Made by a program: the position numbers and the translations under genes. A DNA stretch of 64,000 bases from Flaviflexus massiliensis (GTDB taxonomy: Bacteria; Actinomycetota; Actinomycetes; Actinomycetales; Actinomycetaceae), in assembly GCF_001375495.1 (NCBI RefSeq), contig NZ_LN831058.1, positions 454,768-518,767 on the forward strand. The letters run 5' to 3'. Below the pieces are notes generated by a model. The model was not told where the DNA came from. It was given only the letters and a program-made list of their open reading frames with translations, and did not search any database. This document shows, piece by piece, positions 17,355 to 27,100 of the stretch; position 1 is the stretch's first letter, and the number at the start of each line of letters is the position of its first letter.

Positions 17355-18955
17355 GCATTTCAACGTTGCGTGGAATCGTTTCGCGGGTGATGCCGACGAG
17401 GAAGCCCCACGCTACCCCCGTCACGGCTACCCGCGTTGACTACGCAAAGATCGCCGCGACCGCGGAGGAGAAAGCGGCCGCTTTCCAGCACCCGAAGGGT
17501 AAGAACACGGCCCGCGAGCGCCTCAACATGCTGCTCGATGCCGATTCTTTTGTGGAGATTGGTCAGTTCGCTGGCGGTAATCCCGCAACCGGTTTCCTTG
17601 GCGCTGCCGTGGTGACCGGGTTTGGTGAGATCGCGGGCCGTCAGGTCGCCGTCTATGCCCAGGATTTCTCGGTCCGGGGCGGCACGCTGGGTCGTGCGGA
17701 GGGTCAGAAGATTCTGGCTCTCATGGACAAGGCGCTCGCCATGAAGATCCCGATCATTTCCATGCTGGATTCGGGCGGTGCCCGCATCCAGGAAGGCGTG
17801 ATCGCACTGTCCCAGTACGGTCGGATCTTTAAGAAGACCTGCGAGGCCTCCGGTCTTATCCCCCAGATCTCCATGATTCTCGGCCCCTCGGCCGGCGGCG
17901 CCGTGTACGCCCCTGCGCTGACGGACTTCATCATCATGACGAAGGAAAACTCTCACATGTTCGTGACGGGACCCGAAGTGGTCAAGGCCGTCACGGGTGA
18001 GAACGTGTCGATGAACGAGCTGGGTGGGGGCGAGCTGCACAACTTCCAGTCCGGTGTTGCACACTACTTGGCTGATGACGAGGTGGACGCGATCGACTAC
18101 GTGCGTTCGCTCCTGTCCTACCTACCCTCGAACTGCGACGAGCTACCCCCGAGCTACACGTACACTCCGTCCGTTGAGGACGAGAAGGCGGCTGCCGAGG
18201 TGCAGGCGCTCGTCCCCGAAGACTCCCGCAAGCCCTATGACGTTGTTGAGGTCATCGAGCACCTTGTCGACTACGGTGAGTTCCTCGAAATCTCGCAGGG
18301 CTTCGCTACTTCCATCGTCATTGGTTTTGCCTGCATCAACGGTTCCGCCGTTGGCATCGTGGCAGACCAGCCGAACCACAACGCTGGCACGCTCGACGTG
18401 GATGCGTCCGAGAAGGCCGCGCGTTTCGTGCGCTGCTGTGACGCCTACGGAATCCCGATTGTCACGCTCGTGGACGTGCCCGGATATCGCCCGGGTACCG
18501 AACAGGAGCAGGCCGGCATTATTCGCCGTGGAGCCAAGCTCATCTACGCCTACGCGAACGCCACCACCCCGATGGTGACCATTATTCTCCGCAAGGCCTA
18601 CGGCGGCGCCTACATCGTCATGGGTTCGAAGTCGATCGGTGCAGACTTCGCTTTCGCGTGGCCCGATGCCGAGATCGCCGTCATGGGTGCCGAGGGTGCG
18701 GTCAATATTCTGCACCGCCGCGAAATCAAGGCAGCCGGCCCCAACGAGAAGGACATGAACCAGGCCCGTCAGCGCCTTGCTGACGAATATCAGGCCAATG
18801 TCATCAACCCAGCACTGTCGGTCGAGGAGGGGGAGTTGGACGGAATTATTGACCCCGTTCTCACTCGCCAAACCATCGCCGAGTCTCTTGAAATCTTGCG
18901 GACGAAAGATCGTTCGCACCCAGGTCCCAAACGCCACTCCAACGGCCCGCTATAA
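17351..18955 (+). CDS. Acyl-CoA carboxylase beta subunit (carboxyltransferase)
   Basis: The 534-residue carboxyltransferase starts at a GTG inside the stop of the alpha subunit gene, behind GGAGGAG. N- and C-lobes of the crotonase-like fold are present: ARERLNMLLDADSF, MLDSGGARIQEGV, GPSAGGAVYAPALTDF, then VDVPGYRPGTEQE and RKAYGGAYIVMGSKS, with the oxyanion-hole glycines in both. It transfers CO2 from biotin to acetyl- or propionyl-CoA. Direct linkage to FAS I indicates that malonyl-CoA supply is its main role here. It is intact. Confidence 0.9.
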   Translation: MSISTLRGIVSRVMPTRKPHATPVTATRVDYAKIAATAEEKAAAFQHPKGKNTARERLNMLLDADSFVEIGQFAGGNPATGFLGAAVVTGFGEIAGRQVAVYAQDFSVRGGTLGRAEGQKILALMDKALAMKIPIISMLDSGGARIQEGVIALSQYGRIFKKTCEASGLIPQISMILGPSAGGAVYAPALTDFIIMTKENSHMFVTGPEVVKAVTGENVSMNELGGGELHNFQSGVAHYLADDEVDAIDYVRSLLSYLPSNCDELPPSYTYTPSVEDEKAAAEVQALVPEDSRKPYDVVEVIEHLVDYGEFLEISQGFATSIVIGFACINGSAVGIVADQPNHNAGTLDVDASEKAARFVRCCDAYGIPIVTLVDVPGYRPGTEQEQAGIIRRGAKLIYAYANATTPMVTIILRKAYGGAYIVMGSKSIGADFAFAWPDAEIAVMGAEGAVNILHRREIKAAGPNEKDMNQARQRLADEYQANVINPALSVEEGELDGIIDPVLTRQTIAESLEILRTKDRSHPGPKRHSNGPL

Positions 18956-18967
18956 AAAGAAGGAAAC

Positions 18968-21900
18968 ATGGCTTCTAGTTTTATTTCACGTCTCGCCTCC
19001 GGCGAGCCCTACGTCCTGATGTTTGCTGGCCAGGCAACCCCGTGGCGCGAAACCCTGAGCGAAATTGGTGAGGACTCCAACCTTGCCCACTCGCTCCGCT
19101 CCCTCATTGCCGACTCTGACGAACTGCTCGCCCCAATTGCGGCACAGCTCGCTGCCGTTGGGGCAGGCGCTCTCACCCTTGAGAGCATCACGGACTACAA
19201 CGATCCCGCGAAGTCCGTCCCCGGCATCACCGCCGCACAGTACTCGCTCCTGCACGCCCTGTCCTCGGCCGGTCTCGACATTGGCGTGTCACGTCCGTCC
19301 GAGATCCTGGGCCACTCCCAGGGCATCATCGGTGCCGAACTGGCGAAGGCCTGGGTGGAGAAGGACTCCAGGGCGCTCGCTCGCATCTTCGCGATAGCAC
19401 GTCTCATCGGTGCCGCAACATCCCGCACCTGCCGCACGCTCGGCATGTCCCACCCGACCAAGTCCCCCATGCTTTCCGTCCGTGACGTGTCACGCTCTGA
19501 CCTGGAGAAGATGGTGGAGGGCACAGGTGCCACGATTTCGATCCAGAACTCGCGCCGCCGCTTCATCGTGTCCGGCACCCCCGCCGTCCTCGAACGCGTT
19601 GAACTCGCCGCTCAGGCAGCGGAGAAGGCCGACCGTGCGGAACTGGCCGCGAAGGTGAGGGGTGGCATGCCGCTCGCACCGGTTCTCGAATACTTGGATG
19701 TGGATGCTCCCTTCCACCACGAACTACTCCGGCCCGCCTACGACCAGGTGCTGGCATGGGCGAAGACCTGTGGCATCACCGGTGTTGAAGAGCTCGCGTC
19801 CGGCGTGCTCCTTGACCCGGTTGACTGGGCCACCCAGGTCCGCACGGCACGCGAGAATGGCGCCACCTGGTTTGTTGACCTCGGTCCCGGCAACGTCGTT
19901 GCTCGCATCACCTCCGATGTTCTCGAAGGCACCGGCGCCGGTGTTGTCTCGGCAGGCACCCTGACCGACATTGACGCCCTCGCGGCCCCCGGCCAGGAGC
20001 CGGAGAAGACCGCGGACTGGTCGGTGCACACACCGCGCCTGCTCGAACTGCCCACCGGCACGGTTGTTGAGACCGCGTTTTCGCGCCTCACCGGTAACTC
20101 CCCCGTTCTCCTTGCCGGCATGACCCCCACGACCGTGGACCCCGAGATCGTGGCCGCGGCAGCGAACGCTGGTTTCTGGGTGGAGATGGGTGGCGGCGGC
20201 CAGGTGACCGCCGACGTGTTCGCCAAGAACCTGGCTGGCCTGCAGGAGCAGCTGGATGATGGGCGTACGGCGAAGTTCAACGCCATGTTCATGGACCGCT
20301 ACCTGTGGAACCTGCAGTTTGGTGGCCAGCGGGTCGTGTCGAAGGCACGCGAATCGGGCGCTCCGCTCGACGGCGTTGTCGTCTCAGCCGGTATCCCCGA
20401 GCTTGATGAGGCTCCGGAGCTGATCGCTACCCTCCAGTCCGAGGGCTTCAAGTACATTGCGTTCAAGCCGGGCACGGTGGCCCAGATCCGCCATTCGCTC
20501 TCCATTGCCCGCAACGTTGACGCCACGATTATTTTGCACGTGGAGGATGGTCACGCAGGTGGTCACCACTCGTGGGAGAACCTCGACGACCTGCTCCGCT
20601 CCACGTATGCGGAGATCCGCCGTCAAGAAAACGTCATCCTCTGTGTCGGTGGCGGCATCGGCACTCCCGAGCGCGCCGCGGACTACATTTCGGGTGAGTG
20701 GGCGCTCACCTACGATCTTCCTCTCATGCCGGTCGACGGTGTCCTCATCGGCACCGCAGCCATGACGGCAAAGGAAGCCAAGACCCAGGATTCCGTCAAG
20801 GAACTGCTCGTCAAGACGAAGGGTGTTCCCGCGTCCGAGGGTGGCTGGGTTGGTGCCGGCCTTTCAAAGGGCGGCATGACCTCCGGTCTGTCGCACCTGC
20901 GTGCCGACATGTACGAAATCGACAACGATGCGGCCGCCTGCGCCCGCCTCGTGGCCGAGGTTGAGGGCAAGCCCGAACAGCTGAAGTCCCGCCGCGGTGA
21001 AATCATTGAGGCTCTCAACAAGACCTCGAAGCCCTACTTCGGTGACCTGGGTGAAATGACCTACGCCGAGGTGGCAACCCGGTTCGCTGAGCTTTCGCAC
21101 CCGTGGGTGGATCCGTCCTGGCTCACCCGCTTCCACGAGCTGCTGCAGCGCTTCGAGGCACGCCTCTCGCCTGCCGATCACGGCCCCGTCACGACCCTCT
21201 TCCCCACGGAAGCAGACGTTGAAGCAGGACAACCCGCAGCTAATCGCCTCATTGAGGCATACCCACTGTCGGAGGAGCTGACCCTCACCCCGCTCGACTC
21301 GGCCTGGTTCATTACACTGTGCCGCAAGTACCCCAAGCCCATGGGCTTCGTTCCCGCAATCGACGATGACCTGCTGCGCTGGTGGGGTCAGGACTCGCTC
21401 TGGCAGGCCCAGGACGACCGTTACGATGCGAACGCGGTACGAATCATTCCCGGCCCGCTGTCCGTCGGTGGCATCACGACCGTCAACGAGCCGATCGCCA
21501 CGATCCTTGGCCGCTTCGAGGACGCAACAATCGAGCGCCTCGACGGCAAGGTAGAGAAACTGTCCGCCTACTCTCGCCTCTCAAACGCGAAGGACGCTGC
21601 CGAGTACGTGCGTGCCATCCCGTTCATTTCCTGGACCGGGCACCTCATGGACAACCCCGCCCACATCCTCGACCCTTCCGCATACGATCTGGAGATCGAC
21701 GGCAATAAGGCGACGATCACGGTCAACCTCGACACCTACTGGGATGGTTCGTCCGCCTCGGTGCACGCCGTGCGTGAGCTCGTTGTGCCGCTGCTGCTGC
21801 CGGACTCGGTCCGCGACGGTGGCGTGCCCGTTGTCGACGAGGATCGCCTGCCCACCTCGATGTTCAACCTGCTCGCCGGCACCGCCGGTGTGGGCAACGT

Positions 21901-24112
21901 TGGCGTCACGGGTGACGAGATCACGGCACTGCCGACCATGGTTGATTCCGAACTGTCGGAGTTTGGCGAGGCCCACTACTCGTTCAGCTTCCCCGCCACC
22001 CTCGGCCCCGATCACGCGGCCGTGACGGCGAATGCTCTCAACCTGGATACGGCCACAATCGTTCCGGATGCTCTGCTCGGACCCTGCTGGCCCGCGATCT
22101 ACGCGGCACTGGGCTCCGCCATCGTCAACGACTACCCGGTCATCGAAGGCCTGCTCAACGCCGTCCACCTCGACCACACGATCTCTTTCGACCGTCCCGT
22201 CTCCGAACTCGTTGCGGACCGCATCGACGTCGTCTCCTGGGCCGAGTCGATCAACGAATCGTCCTCCGGCCGCATCGTCGAGGTCGATCTCGACCTGTTC
22301 ATTGATGGCGAGAAGGTTGGTCACATGGAGGAGAGGTTCGCGATCCGCGGCCGCGCCTCCGGCAACCAGCTCCCCGCCGACCCTCCATTCGCGGGTGGCA
22401 CCACCGTCGAGGTCGTGGACACCCCGCGTTCCACGCTCCGCAAGGTCAAGGCCACCGCTCCTTCGGACATGACTCCGTTCGCGTGGGTGTCGGGCGACTT
22501 CAACCCGATCCACACCTCGCACAATGCGGCACGCGTCGCGGGCCTCAAGGCTCCTCTCGTGCACGGCATGTGGCTGTCCGCCACCGCCCAGCACGCCGCC
22601 TCCGCTGCCGATGATCAGGGCAATCGACTCAAGCTCACCGGGTGGACGTACCGCATGTTCGGTCTTGTTGACCTGAACGACGAGGTGGACATTACCGTTG
22701 AGCGCGTTGGTCGCCTCAAGGGTGGCGGCCTCGTCCTCGAGGTCACCTGCAAGGTCGGTTCCGAACTCGTCTCCACGGGCACGGCCACCACCTCCGCACC
22801 GTCCACCGCCTACGTTTACCCCGGTCAGGGCATCCAGGCCCAGGGCATGGGTCTGGCCGAGCGCGCCTCCTCGAAGGCCACCGCTGACGTGTGGGACCGA
22901 GCAGATGCTCACACCCGCAAGGTCCTCGGCTTCTCGATCCTCGCTCTCGTTCGGGACAACCCGACCGAGCTGACCGCGAAGGGTGTTGTGTACAAGCACC
23001 CGGAGGGCGTTCTTAATCTCACCCAGTTCACCCAGGTTGCGCTCGCGACCCTCGCGTTCGCTCAGACCGCACGCCTGCGTGAGGCCGGTGCTGTGGTTGA
23101 TGGTGCCTACTTCGCGGGCCACTCCCTCGGTGAATACAACTCCCTGTCCGCGTACGCGAACGTTATTGAATTGGAAACGGTTCTTGAGCTCGTGTTCCAC
23201 CGCGGCGCCACCATGCACAACCTCGTCCCCCGTGACGAGCAGGGCAGGTCGAACTACCAGATGGGTGCGCTGCGCCCTAACCAGTTCGGTGTCGGCCACG
23301 AGCACGTCAACGAATACGTTGACAGCGTGGCGAAGGCGAGCGGCGAGTTCCTCGAGATCGTCAACTACAACCTGGCTGGCCAGCAGTATGCGATTGCGGG
23401 CACCATTGCGGGCCTCAAGGCACTGGCGAAGGATGCTGGTGAGCGTGCTCGCCAGGCCGGCGGTAAGGGCCCGTTCATGCTCGTCCCGGGCATCGACGTT
23501 CCCTTCCACTCGGCTGTCCTGCACGACGGTGTTCCGGAGTTCCGCGAGCGCCTGACCGAACTGCTCCCAACCGAGATTGATTACCGGGAACTTGAGCACA
23601 AGTACATCCCGAACCTTGTTGCGGTTCCGTTCGAGCTGACGCAGGACTTTGTCCGCACGATCCTCGATGTTGTTCCCTCCACCCAGCTTGAGGCTGTCCT
23701 TGAGAACTGGGATGAGGAAATGAAGGACAAGACGAAGCTGACCCGCACCATCCTTATCGAGCTGCTGTGCTGGCAGTTCGCCTCCCCGGTGCGCTGGATT
23801 GAAACCCAGGAGCTCCTGTTCTCCAAGGACAAGCTCGACATCAACGAGATCGTCGAAATCGGTCTCGGTGCCGCCCCGACCCTCGCGAACCTTGCCTCGA
23901 AGACTCTGGCTCTGCCCGAGTTCAACGACGCCTCCGTCACTGTCCGTAACGTTCAGCGTGACGAAGCGTTCGTTTACCACGAGGACGTCAAGGTCATCGA
24001 GGATGAGGAAGAAGTTGAGGTAGCCGAGCAGGCTGCCGTGGCCCCCGCCGCACCCCCCCCCCCCCCCCTCCTTCCTAGCCGAGGACGGCGCTCTCTTTAC
24101 CCACCCTCCTAG
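18968..24112 (+). CDS. fas: Type I fatty acid synthase, N-terminal part (AT-ER-DH-MPT)
   Basis: This frame gives 1714 residues. Domains in order are: acetyltransferase with GHSQGIIGAE (Ser near 117); enoyl reductase from about 370 (LLAGMTPTTVDPEIV, EMGGGGQ); dehydratase/hot-dog part near 1180 (FNPIHTSHNAARVAGL); malonyl/palmitoyl transferase from about 1280 (VYPGQGIQAQGMG, GHSLGEYNSLSA with Ser near 1385). Bacterial FAS I is normally one chain of about 3000 residues in the order AT-ER-DH-MPT-ACP-KR-KS. Here the frame ends at TAG 24110-24112 after a run of 16 C (24053-24068). Dropping one C opens a frame reading SFLAEDGALFTHPPSGKEGQ toward the ACP. The ATG at 18968 follows AAGGA. It makes long-chain acyl-CoA in the cytosol. 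Confidence 0.85.
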   Translation: MASSFISRLASGEPYVLMFAGQATPWRETLSEIGEDSNLAHSLRSLIADSDELLAPIAAQLAAVGAGALTLESITDYNDPAKSVPGITAAQYSLLHALSSAGLDIGVSRPSEILGHSQGIIGAELAKAWVEKDSRALARIFAIARLIGAATSRTCRTLGMSHPTKSPMLSVRDVSRSDLEKMVEGTGATISIQNSRRRFIVSGTPAVLERVELAAQAAEKADRAELAAKVRGGMPLAPVLEYLDVDAPFHHELLRPAYDQVLAWAKTCGITGVEELASGVLLDPVDWATQVRTARENGATWFVDLGPGNVVARITSDVLEGTGAGVVSAGTLTDIDALAAPGQEPEKTADWSVHTPRLLELPTGTVVETAFSRLTGNSPVLLAGMTPTTVDPEIVAAAANAGFWVEMGGGGQVTADVFAKNLAGLQEQLDDGRTAKFNAMFMDRYLWNLQFGGQRVVSKARESGAPLDGVVVSAGIPELDEAPELIATLQSEGFKYIAFKPGTVAQIRHSLSIARNVDATIILHVEDGHAGGHHSWENLDDLLRSTYAEIRRQENVILCVGGGIGTPERAADYISGEWALTYDLPLMPVDGVLIGTAAMTAKEAKTQDSVKELLVKTKGVPASEGGWVGAGLSKGGMTSGLSHLRADMYEIDNDAAACARLVAEVEGKPEQLKSRRGEIIEALNKTSKPYFGDLGEMTYAEVATRFAELSHPWVDPSWLTRFHELLQRFEARLSPADHGPVTTLFPTEADVEAGQPAANRLIEAYPLSEELTLTPLDSAWFITLCRKYPKPMGFVPAIDDDLLRWWGQDSLWQAQDDRYDANAVRIIPGPLSVGGITTVNEPIATILGRFEDATIERLDGKVEKLSAYSRLSNAKDAAEYVRAIPFISWTGHLMDNPAHILDPSAYDLEIDGNKATITVNLDTYWDGSSASVHAVRELVVPLLLPDSVRDGGVPVVDEDRLPTSMFNLLAGTAGVGNVGVTGDEITALPTMVDSELSEFGEAHYSFSFPATLGPDHAAVTANALNLDTATIVPDALLGPCWPAIYAALGSAIVNDYPVIEGLLNAVHLDHTISFDRPVSELVADRIDVVSWAESINESSSGRIVEVDLDLFIDGEKVGHMEERFAIRGRASGNQLPADPPFAGGTTVEVVDTPRSTLRKVKATAPSDMTPFAWVSGDFNPIHTSHNAARVAGLKAPLVHGMWLSATAQHAASAADDQGNRLKLTGWTYRMFGLVDLNDEVDITVERVGRLKGGGLVLEVTCKVGSELVSTGTATTSAPSTAYVYPGQGIQAQGMGLAERASSKATADVWDRADAHTRKVLGFSILALVRDNPTELTAKGVVYKHPEGVLNLTQFTQVALATLAFAQTARLREAGAVVDGAYFAGHSLGEYNSLSAYANVIELETVLELVFHRGATMHNLVPRDEQGRSNYQMGALRPNQFGVGHEHVNEYVDSVAKASGEFLEIVNYNLAGQQYAIAGTIAGLKALAKDAGERARQAGGKGPFMLVPGIDVPFHSAVLHDGVPEFRERLTELLPTEIDYRELEHKYIPNLVAVPFELTQDFVRTILDVVPSTQLEAVLENWDEEMKDKTKLTRTILIELLCWQFASPVRWIETQELLFSKDKLDINEIVEIGLGAAPTLANLASKTLALPEFNDASVTVRNVQRDEAFVYHEDVKVIEDEEEVEVAEQAAVAPAAPPPPPLLPSRGRRSLYPPS
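24053..24068. repeat. Cytosine run of 16 in the FAS linker
   Basis: Sixteen C in a row in the Pro/Ala linker between MPT and ACP. Its length is one base away from keeping the FAS frame open (15 or 18 would do). Confidence 0.9.
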
Positions 24113-27100
24113 TGGTAAAGAAGGACAGGCCCCGGCCCCCCCCCCCCCCTCCCGCCCCGGCACCTGCCGGTTCGGTGGAACGTCCCGCGGACCTGCCCTA
24201 CCGAGCATCGGATGCGATCAAGACCCTGCTCGCGTTCGCGAACAAGTTGCGTCCCGAACAGATCGGTGCCGCAGATACGACCGGAACCCTGACGAACGGT
24301 GTTTCCTCGCGCCTCAACCAGCTGCTCATGGACTTCTCCTCCGAGCTGGGCTTGGCGAGCGTTGAGGGGGCTGCGGAAGCCGATGTGGCAACCCTGTCCA
24401 ATACCGTTGACCGTGCGGCCCACAACTACAAGCCCTTCGGTCCCGTCCTGTCCGAAGCAATCAAGGACCGCGTTCGTAAGCTGTTTGGTGCTGCCGGTCA
24501 GAAGCAGTCCTACATCGCCGAACGCGTCGGTAACGTGTGGCAGCTCGGCGAGGGCTGGGTGGCTCACACCACCTCGGCCATCCTCCTCGGAACCCGCCCG
24601 GGTTCTTCGACCCGTGGTGGCGATCTTGCCACCATGGCAACCGAGGCCTCGAGTGTGAACGACATCAACGCGATCATTGACGCGGCCGTCACCGAAATCG
24701 GTGCCGCCCACGGCATTCCCGTCGCGATCCCGTCCGGGGGAGGTGCCGGTGGTGGTGCCACCGTTGACTCCGCGGCACTCGACGAGTTCTCCGAGTCGAT
24801 CACCGGCAAGACCGGCATCCTCGCCCAGTCCGCACGCCACCTGCTTGGCGCGCTCGGGTTGGACGAGACGGTTCCCGCCTCCTTCGATCATGCGGAAGAG
24901 AACGAGACCCGTGAAGCACTGGACGCGATCGAGGCTGAGCTCGGTTCGGGCTGGGTCAAGCTCGTAACCCCGGCATTCGATGCTCGCCAGGCGATCCTGC
25001 TCGACGACCGGTGGGCTTCGGCTCGCGAGGATCTGGCACGCCTCTGGGCGGGCACGGAGCTTCCCGAAACGGTTTCCTTCAAGGGTGCCGGCCAGGCCGT
25101 TGCCGACCAGGCCACCTGGTGGGCTGGCCAGTCCGACGGTGAGACAAAGGCACGCTTTGGTGAGATCGCCGATGAAGCTCTTGATCAGACCCCGGGTGAA
25201 TACTCGGGCCAGGTCGCAATCGTCACGGGCATGGCTCCCAATTCGATCGCCGGTGGCGTCGTCGCGAAGCTGCTCGCCGGTGGTGCCACGGTCGTGGCGA
25301 CCGCCTCCCGCATCAACGCCGCCCGCCTCGCCTTTGCAAAAACCCTCTACCGGGAGAACGCTTCCGCGGAGGCAGCCCTGTGGCTTGTGCCCGCGAACCT
25401 GTCCTCCTACCGTGATGTCGATGCTCTGGTCGACTGGATCGGTACCGAACAGTCGGAGACTGTCGGTTCCGATGTCAAGGTGACGAAGCCGGCTCTCGTT
25501 CCCGACCTGTACTTCCCCTTCGCAGCGCCGCCCGTGGCGGGCTCGGTGGAGGATGCCGGTCCGGCCGCTGAGAACCAGGCTCGCCTGCTCCTGTGGTCGG
25601 TGGAGCGTTCGATGACGGCACTGTCAAAGATTGGTGCGGACACGAATGTGGAGCACCGCCTGCACGTGGTCCTGCCCGGTTCCCCGAACCGTGGCACCTT
25701 CGGTGGGGACGGCGCATACGGTGAAGTCAAGGCAGCATTCGATGCCATCGCCAACAAGTGGCAGGTCGAGCCGTGGGCCGAGCGCATCACGATCGCTCAC
25801 CCCCGCATCGGCTGGGTCGCCGGCACAGGACTCATGGGTGGCAACGATCCGCTCGTTGAGGCCGCCGAGAAGTCCGGTATTCGCGTGTGGACACCGGCAG
25901 AGATCTCTTCAGAGCTCCTTGCCCTGTGCACCCCCGAATCGAAGACCAAGGCACTGGAGGCTCCTCTCGATGCTGACCTGACGGGAGGCATGGGCAAGAT
26001 CAACATCGCTGCCCTCCGCGACGAAGTTGAGACCCCTGTCCTGGCTGAGGTCGAGGATGCTCCCGCAACCCTCCAAGCACTGCCCTCCCCCGTCCGTACC
26101 TTCCAGCCGACCGCGCAGTGGACGAAGGTCAAGACCTCGCTCGATGACATGGTTGTCGTGGTGGGTCTGGGCGAAGTCAGCCCCTGGGGTTCGGGACGTA
26201 CCCGTTTCGAAGCCGAGTACGGCATCCAGTCCGACGGCACCGTGGAACTCACCGCGGCAGGCGTTCTGGAACTGGCGTGGATGACCGGGCTGCTGCGCTG
26301 GATGGATACGCCGGTTGCTGGCTGGTACGACACCGACGACAAGATCGTGGATGAGGCCGAGATCTTCGACCGGTACCGCGATGAAGTTGTGGCCCGTTCC
26401 GGTGTCCGCACCTTCGTAGACTCGATTGCGATCGAGGATCTGACGAGCCCCGAGGCGGTCGAAATGTTCCTCGACAAGGACGTCACCTTCGGTGTCGACT
26501 CCGAGGAAGCCGCCAAGTCCTACGTGGATGCCGACCCGGCCTTCACCGAGGCGCACGAGGTCGATGGGGAATGGCAGGTCACCCGTAAGACCGGTGCCCG
26601 CTCCCGCATGCCGCGCCGGGCCACCATGGCCCGCAAGGTGGGCGGACAGTTCCCGACCGACTTCGACCCGACCCGCTGGGGCATCCCCACGTCCATGGTC
26701 GAATCGATCGACCGTATCGCTGTCTGGAACCTCGTTTCGGCCGTGGATGCGTACCTGTCGGCAGGCTTCTCCCCCGCGGAGATCCTGCAGGCAGTCCACC
26801 CCTCCGATGTGGCGATGACCCAGGGCACCGGCTTTGGTGGCATGACCTCGATGAGGAAGCTGTTCCTGGACCGGTTCCTGGCCGAAGACATCCCTTCCGA
26901 CATCCTCCAAGAAACCCTCCCCAACGTGGTCGCTGCTCACACGATGCAGTCCTACATTGGTGGCTACGGTTCGATGATTCACCCGATCGGTGCCTGCGCA
27001 ACGGCTGCCGTCTCGGTTGAGGAAGGTGTCGACAAGATTGCCTGCGGCAAGGCTGACTTCGTGGTCGCTGGCGCAATCGACGACATTTCGGTCGAGTCGA

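Noticed and set aside
24112-24114. GTG as a true start of a separate ACP-KR-KS protein
   Set aside because: No ribosome binding site, and a linker-like open frame crosses the region if both C runs change by one base. Kept only as an alternative in the findings.
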